Shown in pieces: positions 11,465 to 24,475 of a DNA stretch of 64,000 bases. The notes under the pieces were generated by a model, which was not told the DNA's origin, did no database searches, and was given only the letters and a program-made list of their open reading frames with translations. The translations under genes were made by a program, and so were the position numbers. Location of the stretch: positions 620,001-684,000 of the forward strand of contig JACKQL020000007.1 of assembly GCA_018296165.2 (NCBI GenBank). Reading direction: 5' to 3'. The DNA comes from Termitomyces sp. T153 (Eukaryota > Basidiomycota > Agaricomycetes > Agaricales > Lyophyllaceae). How positions within the stretch are numbered: the stretch's first letter is position 1; the number at the start of each line of letters is the position of its first letter.

Positions 11465-12143
11465 ATACCCAGGTAATCGATTATCACACATTCGAGAACC
11501 ATCTACTAAAGTCATCTACCCGTTGGTTATGTAGCTCCTACCCCATACTCGGAACCCGTGTTTAGCCTCGTGTTGATTCCCCCGAGGGTTAGTGGTGCCT
11601 CAATGAAGCCACTGTAGTGCCGGTATTTGGAAAAAGTATGCCATGTGTGAGCAAGCTCTGTGCGGGTAGGTCTACTCTGTTTTCAAAAGCCTGGGGATGT
11701 CAGTACTTCTATAAGTATTTCACAAACTTCACAGAATCTTTACGATGATGAAAACTCCCTGCCGATCTCATATCTGATATGACGGACCTCCACGAGGCCG
11801 TGAGCGATTTTCTGACCTTGGAAAACGCGTGTTTTAAGGCGTGTTCACGGAATGTGCCGCAAAGCGGAGTGGTTGCTATGTTCTGATCATGTGATACTGG
11901 ACGAGTCTTCGCACGCTGAAAGGGAGCTGATGCGCCTCGTTCCCGCTTTCCAAGTTCACTTTCTTTGCAGCGCTCCTCATGTTGATGCATGAAATAGTCG
12001 CACCAGCCGTTTGTTCTCAGAACGTCGGGAACTGCTCATATATAAAGCAAAGAGCCATGTTTTCCTCTTGATCACTGTCGCTCTCATAATTTGTTCCGCT
12101 TTACGAAACGCTCGGACGAGCGCAACAATCTGGTTCTACAAAA
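11465..12143. other. long upstream region of the HMG-box gene
   Basis: There are 679 bp between SUA5 and the HMG-box gene. A 93-codon minus-strand frame at 11709-11990 has no family features and is not called. A TATA box lies at the right end. A long upstream region fits a regulated transcription-factor gene, which is inference. Confidence 0.45.
12039..12046 (+). promoter_or_regulatory. TATA box of the HMG-box gene
   Basis: A clean TATATAAA lies about 98 bp before the ATG at 12144, in a pyrimidine-rich leader. Few other genes here show such an element at a usable distance, which suggests a regulated promoter. Confidence 0.45.
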
Positions 12144-13711
12144 ATGGATGTTAATTGTAAGTCATATGCCGGAAATTCCAACATTCTTCTGACTTCTCTT
12201 GAACTCCACGATCTAGTGAAGCAAGAGGATAATGGCACCTCGATGATGTATTCACCACTTCTCACTATGTCTTCATTGCCTCCATATCCCGATCACTCGA
12301 CGCCTGATAAGATTTTGTTTGGCGACTGGTCATTTTCTAGCGCGTCTTCTAATCATGCGCCCTTGAAGATCCTCAATTCAATCCAGTCTCAACATTCCGT
12401 GACTTGTAATGAACATGACGTGAACTCCCATGTTCCTTCTCTGTTTCATAGTCAGTCAAATGCCGACGATCCTTTGCCTCTTACGCATGATTTTACATCT
12501 CCGACCTCCCCATCTTCTCTGCTCCCGTCCGGACCATCAAAGGATTGTCAATCGCATATCCCTCGACCTCCAAACGCATTCATGCTCTATCGATCCGACT
12601 TTCTCAAACGAGGAATTATACCAGCCCACGTTGAGCGTCGCCAACAAAATCTCAGCCGCATTGCAGGACAGTGCTGGAATCTCCTTCCACCAGAAGAAAA
12701 GGCGCAATGGCAGGAACGAGCGGCGCAGGCCCTTCTCGAACATCAAAAGCGGAATCCTGATTATAAGTTTACTCCTGCGCCGCGTGGATCCCGCCGTACG
12801 AAGGTGAAGGGTCCGCCAGACAATGAAGAGGATGTTGTTGATGGAGAGGATCGTATCAGGATGATTCGAGAGCAATACGCGCATATCGCTGGACCTACCG
12901 TGCCACCCACACGACGCCGACGTCCTAGAGGTCAGAACCGGAGTCGTGACATGAACGTGACATCTGCCCGCATAAGCCCTCTTTCAGAAACCATCCGGAT
13001 CTCGCTTCCTCCTTCTGTCCCTCCATCCCCCTGTTCATCCATCTCTTCATTTGATATTGATACCATACGAGAAACACCTCTTCCTCCGTTCTTCCCTCAA
13101 CATACGATTCCCCACATCATTCCCCCGCGACGTCCATCGACGTCTCTTGGATTTGCCACTGAATGCACTGCTCGAGACGAGATATCGCTGCAAACAGGCC
13201 TATCCATGACCCGTCCATCCTCTGCAGCCTCAGACACCAACTTAACTATGCATATGAAGGACCTGGATATCGTAAGTCACCCTTTTTTTTGCAACTCTGA
13301 GCTTTTTCTAATACGACCTTGCAGAGTCCAACAGTTTCCACTCTCCATAAAACTTCTTCACCTGCATCACCGGTATCGTCGTCACTGTCGACGACAAATA
13401 CGGATTTGTTCCTTCCTCAACCTTCGACCTCTCAAGATGAAATCATTTTCCCTACGTTGAATCCACCTTGGTCGGGACTGGCTCCCATTGAGGTTCTTTC
13501 TGCTGCTTCCAGCGCCGATGCAGAATCGTATCTCGGATCGCTCTACTCTAATGACGCATTTGCTTTCAACTTGCCGACAGCCTCTGCTGAAGAGGTTTTC
13601 GCATCTCTACAGAATTGCTATGTCTTGGACTACGAACCTTCCCCTGTTCAATCCCTCTGGAGTGACTTCAATACTTCTTGCATGGGTCACATGAGTTCAT
13701 CTACTATGTAA
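12144..13711 (+). CDS. HMG-box transcription factor
   Basis: Two exons (12144-13271 and 13325-13711, intron 53 bp) encode 504 residues. The HMG box (MATA-HMG type, about residues 138-215) begins HIPRPPNAFMLYRSDF and continues RRQQNLSRIAGQCWNLLPPE and WQERAAQALLEHQKRNPDYK, with the expected Trp and basic residues. A basic linker with RRRRPRGQ follows. The rest is Ser/Pro-rich and disordered. Such proteins bind the minor groove and bend DNA. In basidiomycetes this class includes regulators of mating and fruiting, but the exact orthologue cannot be fixed here. No homeodomain or pheromone-receptor gene lies nearby, so this is not evidence of a mating-type locus. Confidence 0.85.
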
Positions 13712-14346
13712 TGCCTCTATCGTGTCTCTCTGTGATTCCAAATCTTAGCTTTCAGTGTTGTATTTTTAGCTTTATCTACCATCATCCTTTACCTACCATC
13801 ATCCTTTATCTGCCATCGTCTCCAAAACCCGGCTTTATAGATTCGGGACGTCACTGTATCGCACACGTGGTATCTTGATTTACGACTTCACGACGTTATG
13901 TCTGCTTAACTATAGCTACCTCAAATTTGATATTTGAATTTATGTTTTCATCTCATACGACTTGAGAAACTGACTCGGCACAAGGATAGTAGAAAAAGCG
14001 GGACACCTGGTTATATGTGGTCATTCTTGTAAATCATTATGCAGAAAACTTACTTTGAGCAACTACGAAGTTGGTGATAAAACACTTCGTGGGCACTCAT
14101 TCAGTACCCTTATTTGTCGACGGGTCGTTTGTCCGTGTCATTGTATCCAAAGCTTTCGGAAACTTTTCGCCAGAAGAGGGACACTTAGGAACACAAGATT
14201 TCTTAGAGGATCAGAAGGAGAACGGGTGTATTATGGTTTACTATCGCAATACACAAATGTCGAGATGGGTAAGAGCCACGATCTGTTTTTTCAACTACGA
14301 ACTTATTCTTTCGATCTTATCTTGACTAGTATGTTGACCTAGCTAC
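13712..14346. other. intergenic between HMG-box gene and a convergent unknown gene
   Basis: There are 635 bp. A 16-17 bp direct repeat (ctaccatcatcctttac/t) occurs twice in tandem near 13776-13809. The segment 14071-14275 on the plus strand is open and reads protein-like (VPLFVDGSFVRVIVSKAF, then GTQDFLEDQKENG) with a possible splice donor at its end, but it has no ATG and no recognised family. It may be an exon remnant. Confidence 0.3.
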
Positions 14347-16875
14347 TCACAGACGCTGAGGTAACCAATGATTCTTCAATTTCTTCGCAACATCAGCCTC
14401 TGCCGCAGTTATTTGTGTTTGATGGCATGGCATGGACGACTCGGAGTAGAACGCACGAACTTCCGCCTCTGAGTACCCGTGTAACAACGCCTTACCCTCT
14501 GTGAAAGTACCTATGAGGTCAACAGATCCACAAGACTCCGAACCACTGCGCATATCCAGGTCTCTTGAAATCGAAAGATTGTCGGCATTGTTCACCTGCA
14601 CTGTGTCTTGCCAAAAATTGCCAGGCTGATATGCGAGTTCTTCCGAGTTCCAGATAAGCGTGTCGGCGTTATAAATGGAACTCCTATTCCAGATTTCATT
14701 TGCTATTCCAGAAGAAGGATTAGATCTGGTTTCATTTTCCGGTGAGTCATATCGATCGTCGTATTGATCTTCACTATCGTCGAGACTTTCGTCCTGAGTA
14801 GGATACTGCCCTTCGTCTTCTGTCGGTTCAAAATGCAAGTCTTGCGGATGTGCACCTTCCAGCTCATCCCATCTGCGGGAAAAAAAGTTTTTGCTACGGA
14901 GTTGCTCGTCATCAAGACCGTCCAATGCGCTGTAGCTGGGTGTGACCGCTTGGAACATTCCATCATAGCACACCAAGTCCTCATGCGGTCCGAGTCGAAG
15001 GCTACAATCAGAGTACTTATAATCCTGAGGTTCGACAAAAGGTAAGTTATCCAGGTCACAGAGGATTGCGCATCTTTTTTCGTCTGGAGTAACAATGTCA
15101 TCAGAGGAAAGCATCACAGGAAAATCGCGTTTTTCGTCTGTGGGCTCGAATTCACAAGATGCCAGAGATTCGATCGAAGCTACTTTTCTGATTTTGATTT
15201 CATTGGACACAATTTTGGAAGGAGGCCCTTCCTTAGAAAAAAGTTGAGGTTGAGGGACGGATCCGAAATACCTGGAGGAAGCCTCCATTGCCGGCAGGTC
15301 ATGGCAAGTTACAGACAGGTTTCCACGTTGAGATGCAGACTCAGATGGCCCAATGGAAGGACTATTATGGCACTTGTTCCCAAGTTCAGTGTCGCCTGAG
15401 GGCACCGTCAAGTGCAGATCTGTAGGCCCCAGGCAGTTGAAGAGAGGAGTGTCATGATGAGCTAAATCGACAGGAACTTTGCTCCACGAAGTATTCTTAG
15501 TATCAAGCAACACAGATATGGGCTTATCAGAGATCAAAGTGGAGAGGTGAGAGGGAAGAATAGCGCTCTCTCGCTCAATATTCCAGATTATCGACGCAGG
15601 TCGTTTTTTGTCACCGCGCTTTATGGTGTCTCGGATATTCTCAGCAATAGAGGGTGATGATCTGAGTCTTGAAGCGGAATTCTTTGTCTTCTGCAATCTT
15701 TGAGCTGTTTGTCGGGACCGTTTCTTTATGCGAGTACCTGAGTTTGATGATGTTTCGCTGTCCATCGAAGATGAAGACGATCCTGAGGCGAGTCCGCGCT
15801 CTCGCGAATTCATGCACGTCTTGCTGAGAAAGTCGTGTTCGATAAAACCACCGCCAAGATGCCCTAACAGTGTTATCATGGTCAGCGGTTGAATATCGAA
15901 GGCCGAGTGACCCATCTTGCCTGCTTTTTTGCCAGACGCCTTGTTGCGCCATATTGGTCGAGACTTGACAGAGGCTTTGCCCTTATTGAATACGCCAACA
16001 TTGAGAAATGGTTTAACCTTGATGAATCAAATCAAGCAAGTTTAAAAGAAGGATAAAATGACGAAGAAGAAGAGGCACCGTCAGACGTCCGGTGCCCACG
16101 TTTGTAGCAGTGAACCCATGCATCAGCGCAAGTCCCTTGTCTTTCGCGATTTTCTTGGTCATCTTTTTTTTTTCCTTTTCCTTCAACTCTTCCGCAGATG
16201 GTTCATCTGGGGAACCATCATTCGACGCAGCCTGCATGACAACCCTCTTGGCACGTTTACGATCTCGTCGTTCCTTCAGACCTGAAGCAAAACGTGATTT
16301 TAGAACGATCCTGAGCGCAAGCAACATGAGAAGATTCAGTCGAACTGACGTTGTTCTTGCTCTTTTTCTGAGCCACAAATAGAGATGTCTTTTGCTGATT
16401 TCTGGCGCGATTGGTGCATGCTCGTGTTGTTCCGAGGAACCGAAGACCGTGGTCGTTTTAGCTTTGTTTTTTGCTTCGGAATCTCCGTTTCTGGGGCGTC
16501 ATCTCCGTGCGTCACGTCCTTCCCTATATTTGAGATTTTGATGTCTTTCATGGGCGAGGTTTCCTGGTTATCTTCACAGCGTTGCGTGACACGCGGCTTC
16601 AGGACGGGTGTCCCAAAACCATAATCAGTAGCAAGCTTTGACGCCTTTTGAGGTTCTGGAGTTTCCTCCAAATTAGACGTCGGGGCTTCTGGTACTTTCT
16701 CATGCTTCCAGGACCGTTCAAAAGCTCGGCCCTCAGCAGCATGTGTTTTGGCGTGGATCGTTTGCTCTTGCAAATAAGAGGATATAAACTGTGTCTTGTT
16801 GATTTTCGGAATGGAAGAAATGTGGAGAGAAATGTTGCCGGAGGTATCAGAGATGGGAGAAGGTAACGCATTCAT
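14347..16875 (-). CDS. conserved-looking basidiomycete protein of unknown function
   Basis: I do not recognise a family. The N-terminal exon begins MNALPSPISDTSGNISLHIS; an in-frame extension upstream is possible, so the start is tentative. A strongly basic middle follows (ERRDRKRAKRVV, EELKEKEKKKMTKKIAKDKG, GFTATNVGTGRLT). A clear intron (about 16019-16079) joins it to VKPFLNVGVFNKGKAS. The C-terminal half of about 520 residues is Ser- and Asp/Glu-rich, with a DDSEDQYDDRYDSPENE patch. The basic-then-acidic layout suggests a nuclear protein. The reading frame changes near 16335-16390 without an obvious intron, so the gene may be frameshifted there or spliced in a way I could not resolve. Confidence 0.5.
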
Positions 16876-17191
16876 CGCGATCGCCAAGTGAGCTTGAGTA
16901 GGAGTGGTTTCAGATCTTTCGAAACCAAAGATGGGAAGTTGTGGCGGCGACGCACTGCTCAGCGCTCAGCATTCGATGATAGAGTGATTGAAATTGGTAA
17001 CTGGATGCTACTGACGTGGCGAGAACAGGTACGTCATCGACTTACATAAGAAGTCTTGCGAAAAATGTCAAGGTTAAGTAAAGACTCCGTAGTATCAACG
17101 ACTCAGTATCATACTGAAATCTAAGCTGTGTAAACGAAGTAGGGGTTCCTGTGCATGGTTACTGAGCTGTCCTAAACGAACGAACACTGAC
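16876..17191. other. intergenic between unknown gene and transporter
   Basis: There are 316 bp holding the presumed promoter of the unknown gene and the 3' end of the transporter gene. Part of it may be an extra 5' exon of the unknown gene, because the frame stays open up to a possible acceptor near 16967. Nothing else was seen. Confidence 0.4.
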
Positions 17192-19541
17192 TCACTCCTT
17201 GTCAGTCAAATCGGCAAAGGCATGCCTCTCCCTCTCGCGTCGAATGTCTGCGTCAGTCCATCCTTTGCTAGCCTTGATCTCTTCAATATATGTCATTTTC
17301 TTGGCGTTCATGCGGAGATTAATCCACCGCAACAAAACACAAATTCCGAGTTGGATTGTAAGGAGAATCATGATGGCGATTTTACCTGGAATGTAATCCG
17401 GAGCATCTTTGGGTTGGAAAATCTCAGCACCGATAATATTTCCAAGAGCGAAGGCTATAAGCGTCATAGCATTGATGGTGCTCTTCTTTGTGTGTCCAGA
17501 CGTGTTGCTTGCATTCCATGCGTAAATAGTCGAAAGCGCACTCCCGAATGTGCCAACAAGGTAGGCCGCTGGAATTGTTGTCAGCACTTCACATGCAGGC
17601 TTGATATGTCTTTACCAAAGAGGAGTGGGCCTTTTTTGTGAGAATCATTCAGGCCAATAAGGATGGCTGTGTAAAGGTTAGAAAGCACTTCGTCAAAGTT
17701 CGCATCAAGGCTGACCTGCACCCACGATTGTAGGTATGAGAGCAAAAACAATTGGAATCATACGCTCATTCTGACGGACAATCAACAATGGCTAAAAGGC
17801 GAAAAGAAATAGGAAAACCTTCTTTCCGGAGTACCACCCACACAAAAATGTCGTTAATGCAGACACTGCTCCGGCTGGAGTTGACAGGATAAGTGTCTGT
17901 TTTGATCTTGCATATACATCAGAACCTTGGCATATGTATTTCTGGACAGACTAATTGCCGTACGTGTAACCAAAGCTCTCGATGATAAGGTTACTGACTG
18001 TTTGATACCAACTTGAATTGTAGTAACTTTGAGGGGGAAAGTGCACGACCCACAATTACTGAGAGCACCATTCGGAATACTGGCTACATATACAGTTGTC
18101 AATGAGATCATGGATACATCATGAACACACCAACGTACTGAGCAAGGTTGAGAGTACAATGAGCCAAGTCCTGACATCAGTGACTGCCTCTAAGATCTGC
18201 GACTTCTTCAGAGACTTATTTTCTGTTCCTCCTTGATCATCGCGTACTCTCTCTAGAGCAGCGATTCGCTCCTCTTTGGTCAGGAATCTAGCATGTACAG
18301 GGGAGTCTGGGAGCCATATGAGGATGGATATACCGATGATAATTGCAAGGCCTCCGAGGAATACGTAGATGATCTTATATGGAGGCAACCTCTTGTCATC
18401 GTTGAATGAAATACCCTACAAGACAAAATTCGTAAACCTTTTTGATTGAGAGAAAACACTTACGTATGCGACAAAACCACCGAAGACTTGAGTCAGACCA
18501 GTCTGTAAAAACAGAGTAAGATGTAAAGTGGCTCATGTGGCGCAGTGATACCATTGAATAGAACCAGGAGATTCGTTGAGCTTGCTCGTCTTTCTTATAG
18601 AACATCGATACTATCAGGATCAAAATGGGTGCAACACAGCTCTCCAGCATTCCTGAAGACAGATGGTGGATGTAGATCTCTGGGATCACCCTGAAACGGC
18701 ATTCTTTACGTACCGAGCAGCACACGGAGAGTGAAGAAAGCACCGAAAGACGTTCCAACAGCGTGGAGCATCAAGACGATTCCCCAGAGAACGACATTCG
18801 CACCTAGCATGATTTAAGACTGTTTATCTCGGCATAAACAGGCGATGTACCGAGATACTTCGCAACCCTAAGCTTTTGTGAAATATACACAGTCGGGAAC
18901 TCCCAAGCCAGAAAGCCTGACCACCGTGAGCAGGAAGCCGTCTTACACAAAGGTGGTAGCTTACCGACATAGAAAGCGAGAGAGACAAGGTTGTAGTGCT
19001 TGACAAGATGTCCAAAATCATAATTAACCAATAATTAAACACGGAAGCAAGAGGTGAATCACCTGTCCAGTGATCGGAAGCCCCATGATACTTCCTCGAT
19101 TGTCAGAACACAGTTAGAAAATCGAAGAGTAACATCTATATTACCTTGCATAATTGAGCGAAGTCTTGTCTCTGCCAGTCATTTGATAGTTAGTTACACC
19201 TTTTCCTCGATAATGAGGCAGGTCTCACAAGAACTGGGTGAAATAGACCGCTGCGCATAATGGTGGGATTAACATATCCTGCGCCATATAAGTGTCAACG
19301 GCCTGAGTAATAGTAATAACGATATAACAGAGACGCAAGTCCGTACCAGCTTTCGGCGAAGTCTGCGATTATACTCCTGGCTGAAATGAATAGTCCTTTC
19401 AGCATTAATCAGTTTGAGCGCTTCATCCCCCGCCTGTATGTCGAATGAAGTCTTCAGAGTGTTCTCGACGAACTTCTTGTCGACCTTAATCTCCGGTTGA
19501 TCAGAGGGCAATTGTCCAACTAGGTCAGTCACAGAGACCAT
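17192..19541 (-). CDS. MFS transporter of the allantoate/anion:cation symporter (Dal5-like) family
   Basis: This multi-exon minus-strand gene starts at MVSVTDLVGQLPSDQPEIKV and stops at 17192. Exons in order give EYNRRLRRKL (N-terminal basic segment), a segment ending WEFPTVYIS, then GMLESCVAPILILIVSMFYK, KKDEQAQRISWFYSM, the central loop PPYKIIYVFLGGLAIIIG to LPDSPVHARFLTKEER, a segment IPNGALSN, and the C-terminal half with YAWNASNTSGHTKKSTINAM, GNIIGAEIFQPKDAPDY and a cytosolic tail GWTDADIRRERERHAF. These are diagnostic of the Dal5/ACS family of 12-helix permeases for organic anions such as allantoate or vitamins. The substrate cannot be read from sequence. Some exon borders in the N-terminal third are approximate. 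Confidence 0.85.
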
Positions 19542-19835
19542 GGAAACTGAAATCGTCAACGTCGACCACTTATCACGAATATGAAAGGGCGAAGGCTGTT
19601 ATCGTTATCGGAACAACAGACCTGTGGGTGAAAGTTGTCGTTTTCGTCGTGGCTGCGTGGAGTATAACGTTCATCATCAGATGATCCAGCCGGTTACTGC
19701 AATTCCAAGAATGAAAGAAGACCATATGCAGGATAAGAAGTCTTATGATTGGGTAGCAGCGAAATTGAAATCTAGAATTTGTCGTGATTACGAAGTACAA
19801 GCGATTCCACTAGATAGTAAAGGGATATCATGAAC

Positions 19836-21493
<1,658 letters not shown>

Positions 21494-21605
21494 TCATGTA
21501 TTTGTACTCAGATCATCTCACAGTCCGCTGTAGACCGGTGACCGATCCCTCAATGCAGATTTGTATCTGTGAAGAACTGGTCCATCGGACCATCTACGAT
21601 TTGAA

Positions 21606-22341
21606 TCATGGTCTTGTATTCACCGCCGACCCAAGCACCATGAACCATATTTCCAGCCACCGTCGCAATCGTACCATTTCTGCGTCATCCTTCCCTGGAT
21701 TGATATCAGCGGCCTCGGCCACGTCCAGGAGTTCGGCGACGGCCTGTTCGGTTGCACAAGGATGAAGATACCAACAGGGGGTCCCAAGATTCGGATGTTC
21801 GCCTTGCGAAAGCACGGGAAACGACGATTGCGAATGGGTGATGCCGAACGTCGATAACTTGGTGTGCTCAAAAGCAAACGGATGAAAAAGTGTTGTGTGG
21901 ATGAGATCGGCCAAAATCAAGGGACTTCCCACTACGTACGTCATTGTCAGACGAGAACATTGCAAAATAAGTCAGGCGTAAACATACTGGAGTCATGAAT
22001 TGAGAAATAGAAGGTCGGTACTCGAAAAGTCGGAGAATAGACGACATATTGCTGGGAAACAAGAGTCTCAGGAACATCCTTGATATCAGCCTCGGCTTCG
22101 TCCTCTTGGATTACATGTCGCTGGTCGGTGAGCGACGATTGAGGTCGGCGGAAGTGGTGTACGGTCCTAGATAAGAAGCCGAACCCGAGTAAGGACTTGA
22201 AGAGGTCGGATCGCGATGGTGAGAAGACAAATAGAAGTGGCGCACAGGATGCTCAGTCCATGACCAGCCGGTGAGAGCTGGCAATGGAGAGTGATTAACG
22301 ATGATCTTACAGGCGGCGTCAAACTCGGCGCGGGTGAGCAT
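21606..22341 (-). CDS. ATG10: ATG10, E2-like enzyme of autophagy (possible frameshift)
   Basis: The start MLTRAEFDAACKIIVNHSPL, followed by GWSWTEH, fits the basidiomycete ATG10 N-terminus. Further on come YVVYSPTFRVPTFYFSIHDS and, across an intron with GTATGT donor, GSPLILADLI. Then SQGEHPNLGTPCWYLHPC holds the catalytic Cys in the family motif LHPC.T, and the end WFMVLGSAV matches. ATG10 passes ATG12 to ATG5. Between ASYL and TVHHF the frame changes by one base near 22165: the sequence reads ...TATCTAGGACCGTAC..., and the two halves are in different frames with no good intron. Either a base is missing in the read or the gene is damaged. Its start faces RPS1 (180 bp). Confidence 0.75.
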
Positions 22342-22520
22342 GTGAAGCGTGACATGCGTGACAGTACGTGGGAACTGCTTTACAGCTGCAGTGATAAGGT
22401 TTGAAGCCACTGGGACGGATTTGGACAGTCAACATAGCCAAATCGTCCGCCTCGCCATCCAAAACTACGCCCGTCCAAGTGCCGGCTCATTCTCCTCTGC
22501 GGGCCACCTAATTCATCAAC

Positions 22521-23490
22521 ATGGCTGTAGGCAAGGTCTGTACTCCTGTACTCTTGTGTTACCTGCACATTTTGACTCCTCTCAGAATAAGCGCCTCTCC
22601 AAGGGTAAGAAGGGTATTAAGAAGAAGGTCGTCGATCCCTTTTCTCGCAAAGGTATGTACTTGACTCTTATTTTTGAATGTTTCTCAACTTCCCTTCAGA
22701 CTGGTATGATATCAAAGCGCCTTCAATTTTCGAAGTTCGCAACGTTGGCAAGACCCTCGTCAACAGGTCGCAGGGCCTCAGTATGTCCTATGCTACTCTG
22801 CCCGACATTTGTTCATATCTTTATAGAAAACGCGAATGACTCGCTAAAGGGCCGTATTGTTGAAGTCTCTCTTGCCGACCTCAACAAGGATGAGGAGCAA
22901 TCCTTCCGCAAGATTAAACTAAGAGTCGACGAAGTTCAGGGCAAGAGCTGCCTTACCAATTTCCATGGCATGGACTTCACCTCTGATAAGCTACGCTCTC
23001 TTGTACGCAAATGGCAAACTCTTATTGAGGCCCATGTCGATGTCAAAACCACCGACGGATATCTCCTTCGTCTTTTCGCTATCGGTTTCACCAAACGACG
23101 TCCGTCACAAGTCAAGAAGACCACCTATGCCCAAACCGCTCAGGTACGGGAGATCAGGAAAAAGATGTTCGAGATCATGACTCGGGAGGCGACCAGCTGT
23201 GATTTGAAGGAGCTTGTCCAGAAGTTTGTGCCGGAAGCTATTGGACGGGAGATTGAGAAGGCCGCTCGTGGCATCTACCCCTTGCAGAATGTTTACGTTC
23301 GCAAGGCGAAAATCTTGAAGGCACCCAAGTTTGATGTCTCTAAACTGCTTGAACTCCACGGCGAGTCAACAGACGTATGTTTGATCCTTTGTCTTCCATT
23401 CGCACCTACTTATGCTCTCGCGATCTACAGGAGACAGGCACACGGGTGGTTAAGGACTTCAAGGAGCCAGAAGTTCTCGATTCGGTCTAA
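22521..23490 (+). CDS. RPS1: 40S ribosomal protein S1 (S3Ae/eS1)
   Basis: Five exons (22521-22535, 22586-22652, 22700-22780, 22827-23374, 23431-23490) give 256 residues, exactly the usual size. They read [45 protein letters not shown], then [58 protein letters not shown] and [10 protein letters not shown], ending [14 protein letters not shown]. It is a component of the small ribosomal subunit near the mRNA exit site. The tiny first coding exon (MAVGK) followed by an intron is typical of fungal ribosomal-protein genes. Confidence 0.97.
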
Positions 23491-23743
23491 GTTTGTCGTA
23501 GATCATCCATATATTATCATGCTTTACGCTTCCTCATGCTCCGTCATGCAATATGCACACTTGAAACATGAATCTTGGATCCATTCAAACTTGTATTTGA
23601 GTTGCTGCTCTCAGTCTTGAGGTACATCACATGCGGAGCCGGGCACTTTGAGTTTGAAATATTGAGGCACATGGAAATGTGATTGATGCGATAAGTATAT
23701 GTACTCATTCATAGATTTTTTTCTCCTGGCCATTACAGCCACC

Positions 23744-24464
23744 ATGTCGGACGTTGAATTCATCAAGAGCCATCTCACGTCCCATCCTGATTTTCCTAAA
23801 AAGGTCCGTTCACATAGACCAAGAGTAAAGGATCCTCGACCTATCCTATTACCTTGTTAGGGTATCGTGTTCCTGGATATCTTCCCAATTCTGAGAAATC
23901 CACTTGCGTTCGAAACTCTGATAACACACTTTGTTCACCACATAACGTCGCACACCATCGCCTTCGCCCCATCCAAGAAGATTGACGTTGTTGTTGGACT
24001 CGATGCCAGGGGATTCCTTTTGGGGCCGTTGATCGCGCTTCGGTTGGGAGCTGCCTTTGTCCCTGTTCGCAAACGCGGTAAACTTCCCGGAGAGTGCGTG
24101 TCTGCTTCGTATGAGAAGGAATACGGCACGGTGAGCTCTGATCGACTTCTGTAACTCAAGAACAATGCTCATGATAATTTAATGATAACAGGACATTTTC
24201 GAAATGCAATCTGACGCCATTAAACCAGGCCAAACTGTGATTGTAATGGATGATCTTATCGCTACCGGTATACAAACCAATAACAACCTCTTAAAAATAT
24301 ACTGAATGTGACATCTAGGTGGTTCTGCCAAAGCCGCAGGCGAGCTCGTTGCGAAACAGGGTGGCAAAACCGTAGAATACCTCTTCATCATCGAACTTAC
24401 ATTTCTCAAGGGCGTTACGAAGTTGGATGCTCCATCTTACTCCATCATCCAAGTTGAGGATTAG
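23744..24464 (+). CDS. APT1: adenine phosphoribosyltransferase
   Basis: Four exons (23744-23803, 23861-24130, 24192-24267, 24319-24464) encode 183 residues, the standard APRT length. MSDVEFIKSHLTSHPDFPKK leads to GIVFLDIFPILRNP, then DVVVGLDARGFLLGPLIALR, VRKRGKLPGECVSASYEKEY and the PRPP-binding motif VIVMDDLIATGGSAKAAGEL. It salvages adenine with PRPP to AMP. The usual second acidic pair of the PRPP motif (VDD) reads MDD here, within family variation. Its stop lies only 11 bp from the stop of the convergent EDEM-like gene. Confidence 0.95.
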
Positions 24465-24475
24465 ATTCTTTGCTT

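Noticed and set aside
11709..11990. 93-codon minus-strand open frame
   Set aside because: Atypical composition, no domain, and it overlaps the likely promoter of the HMG-box gene.
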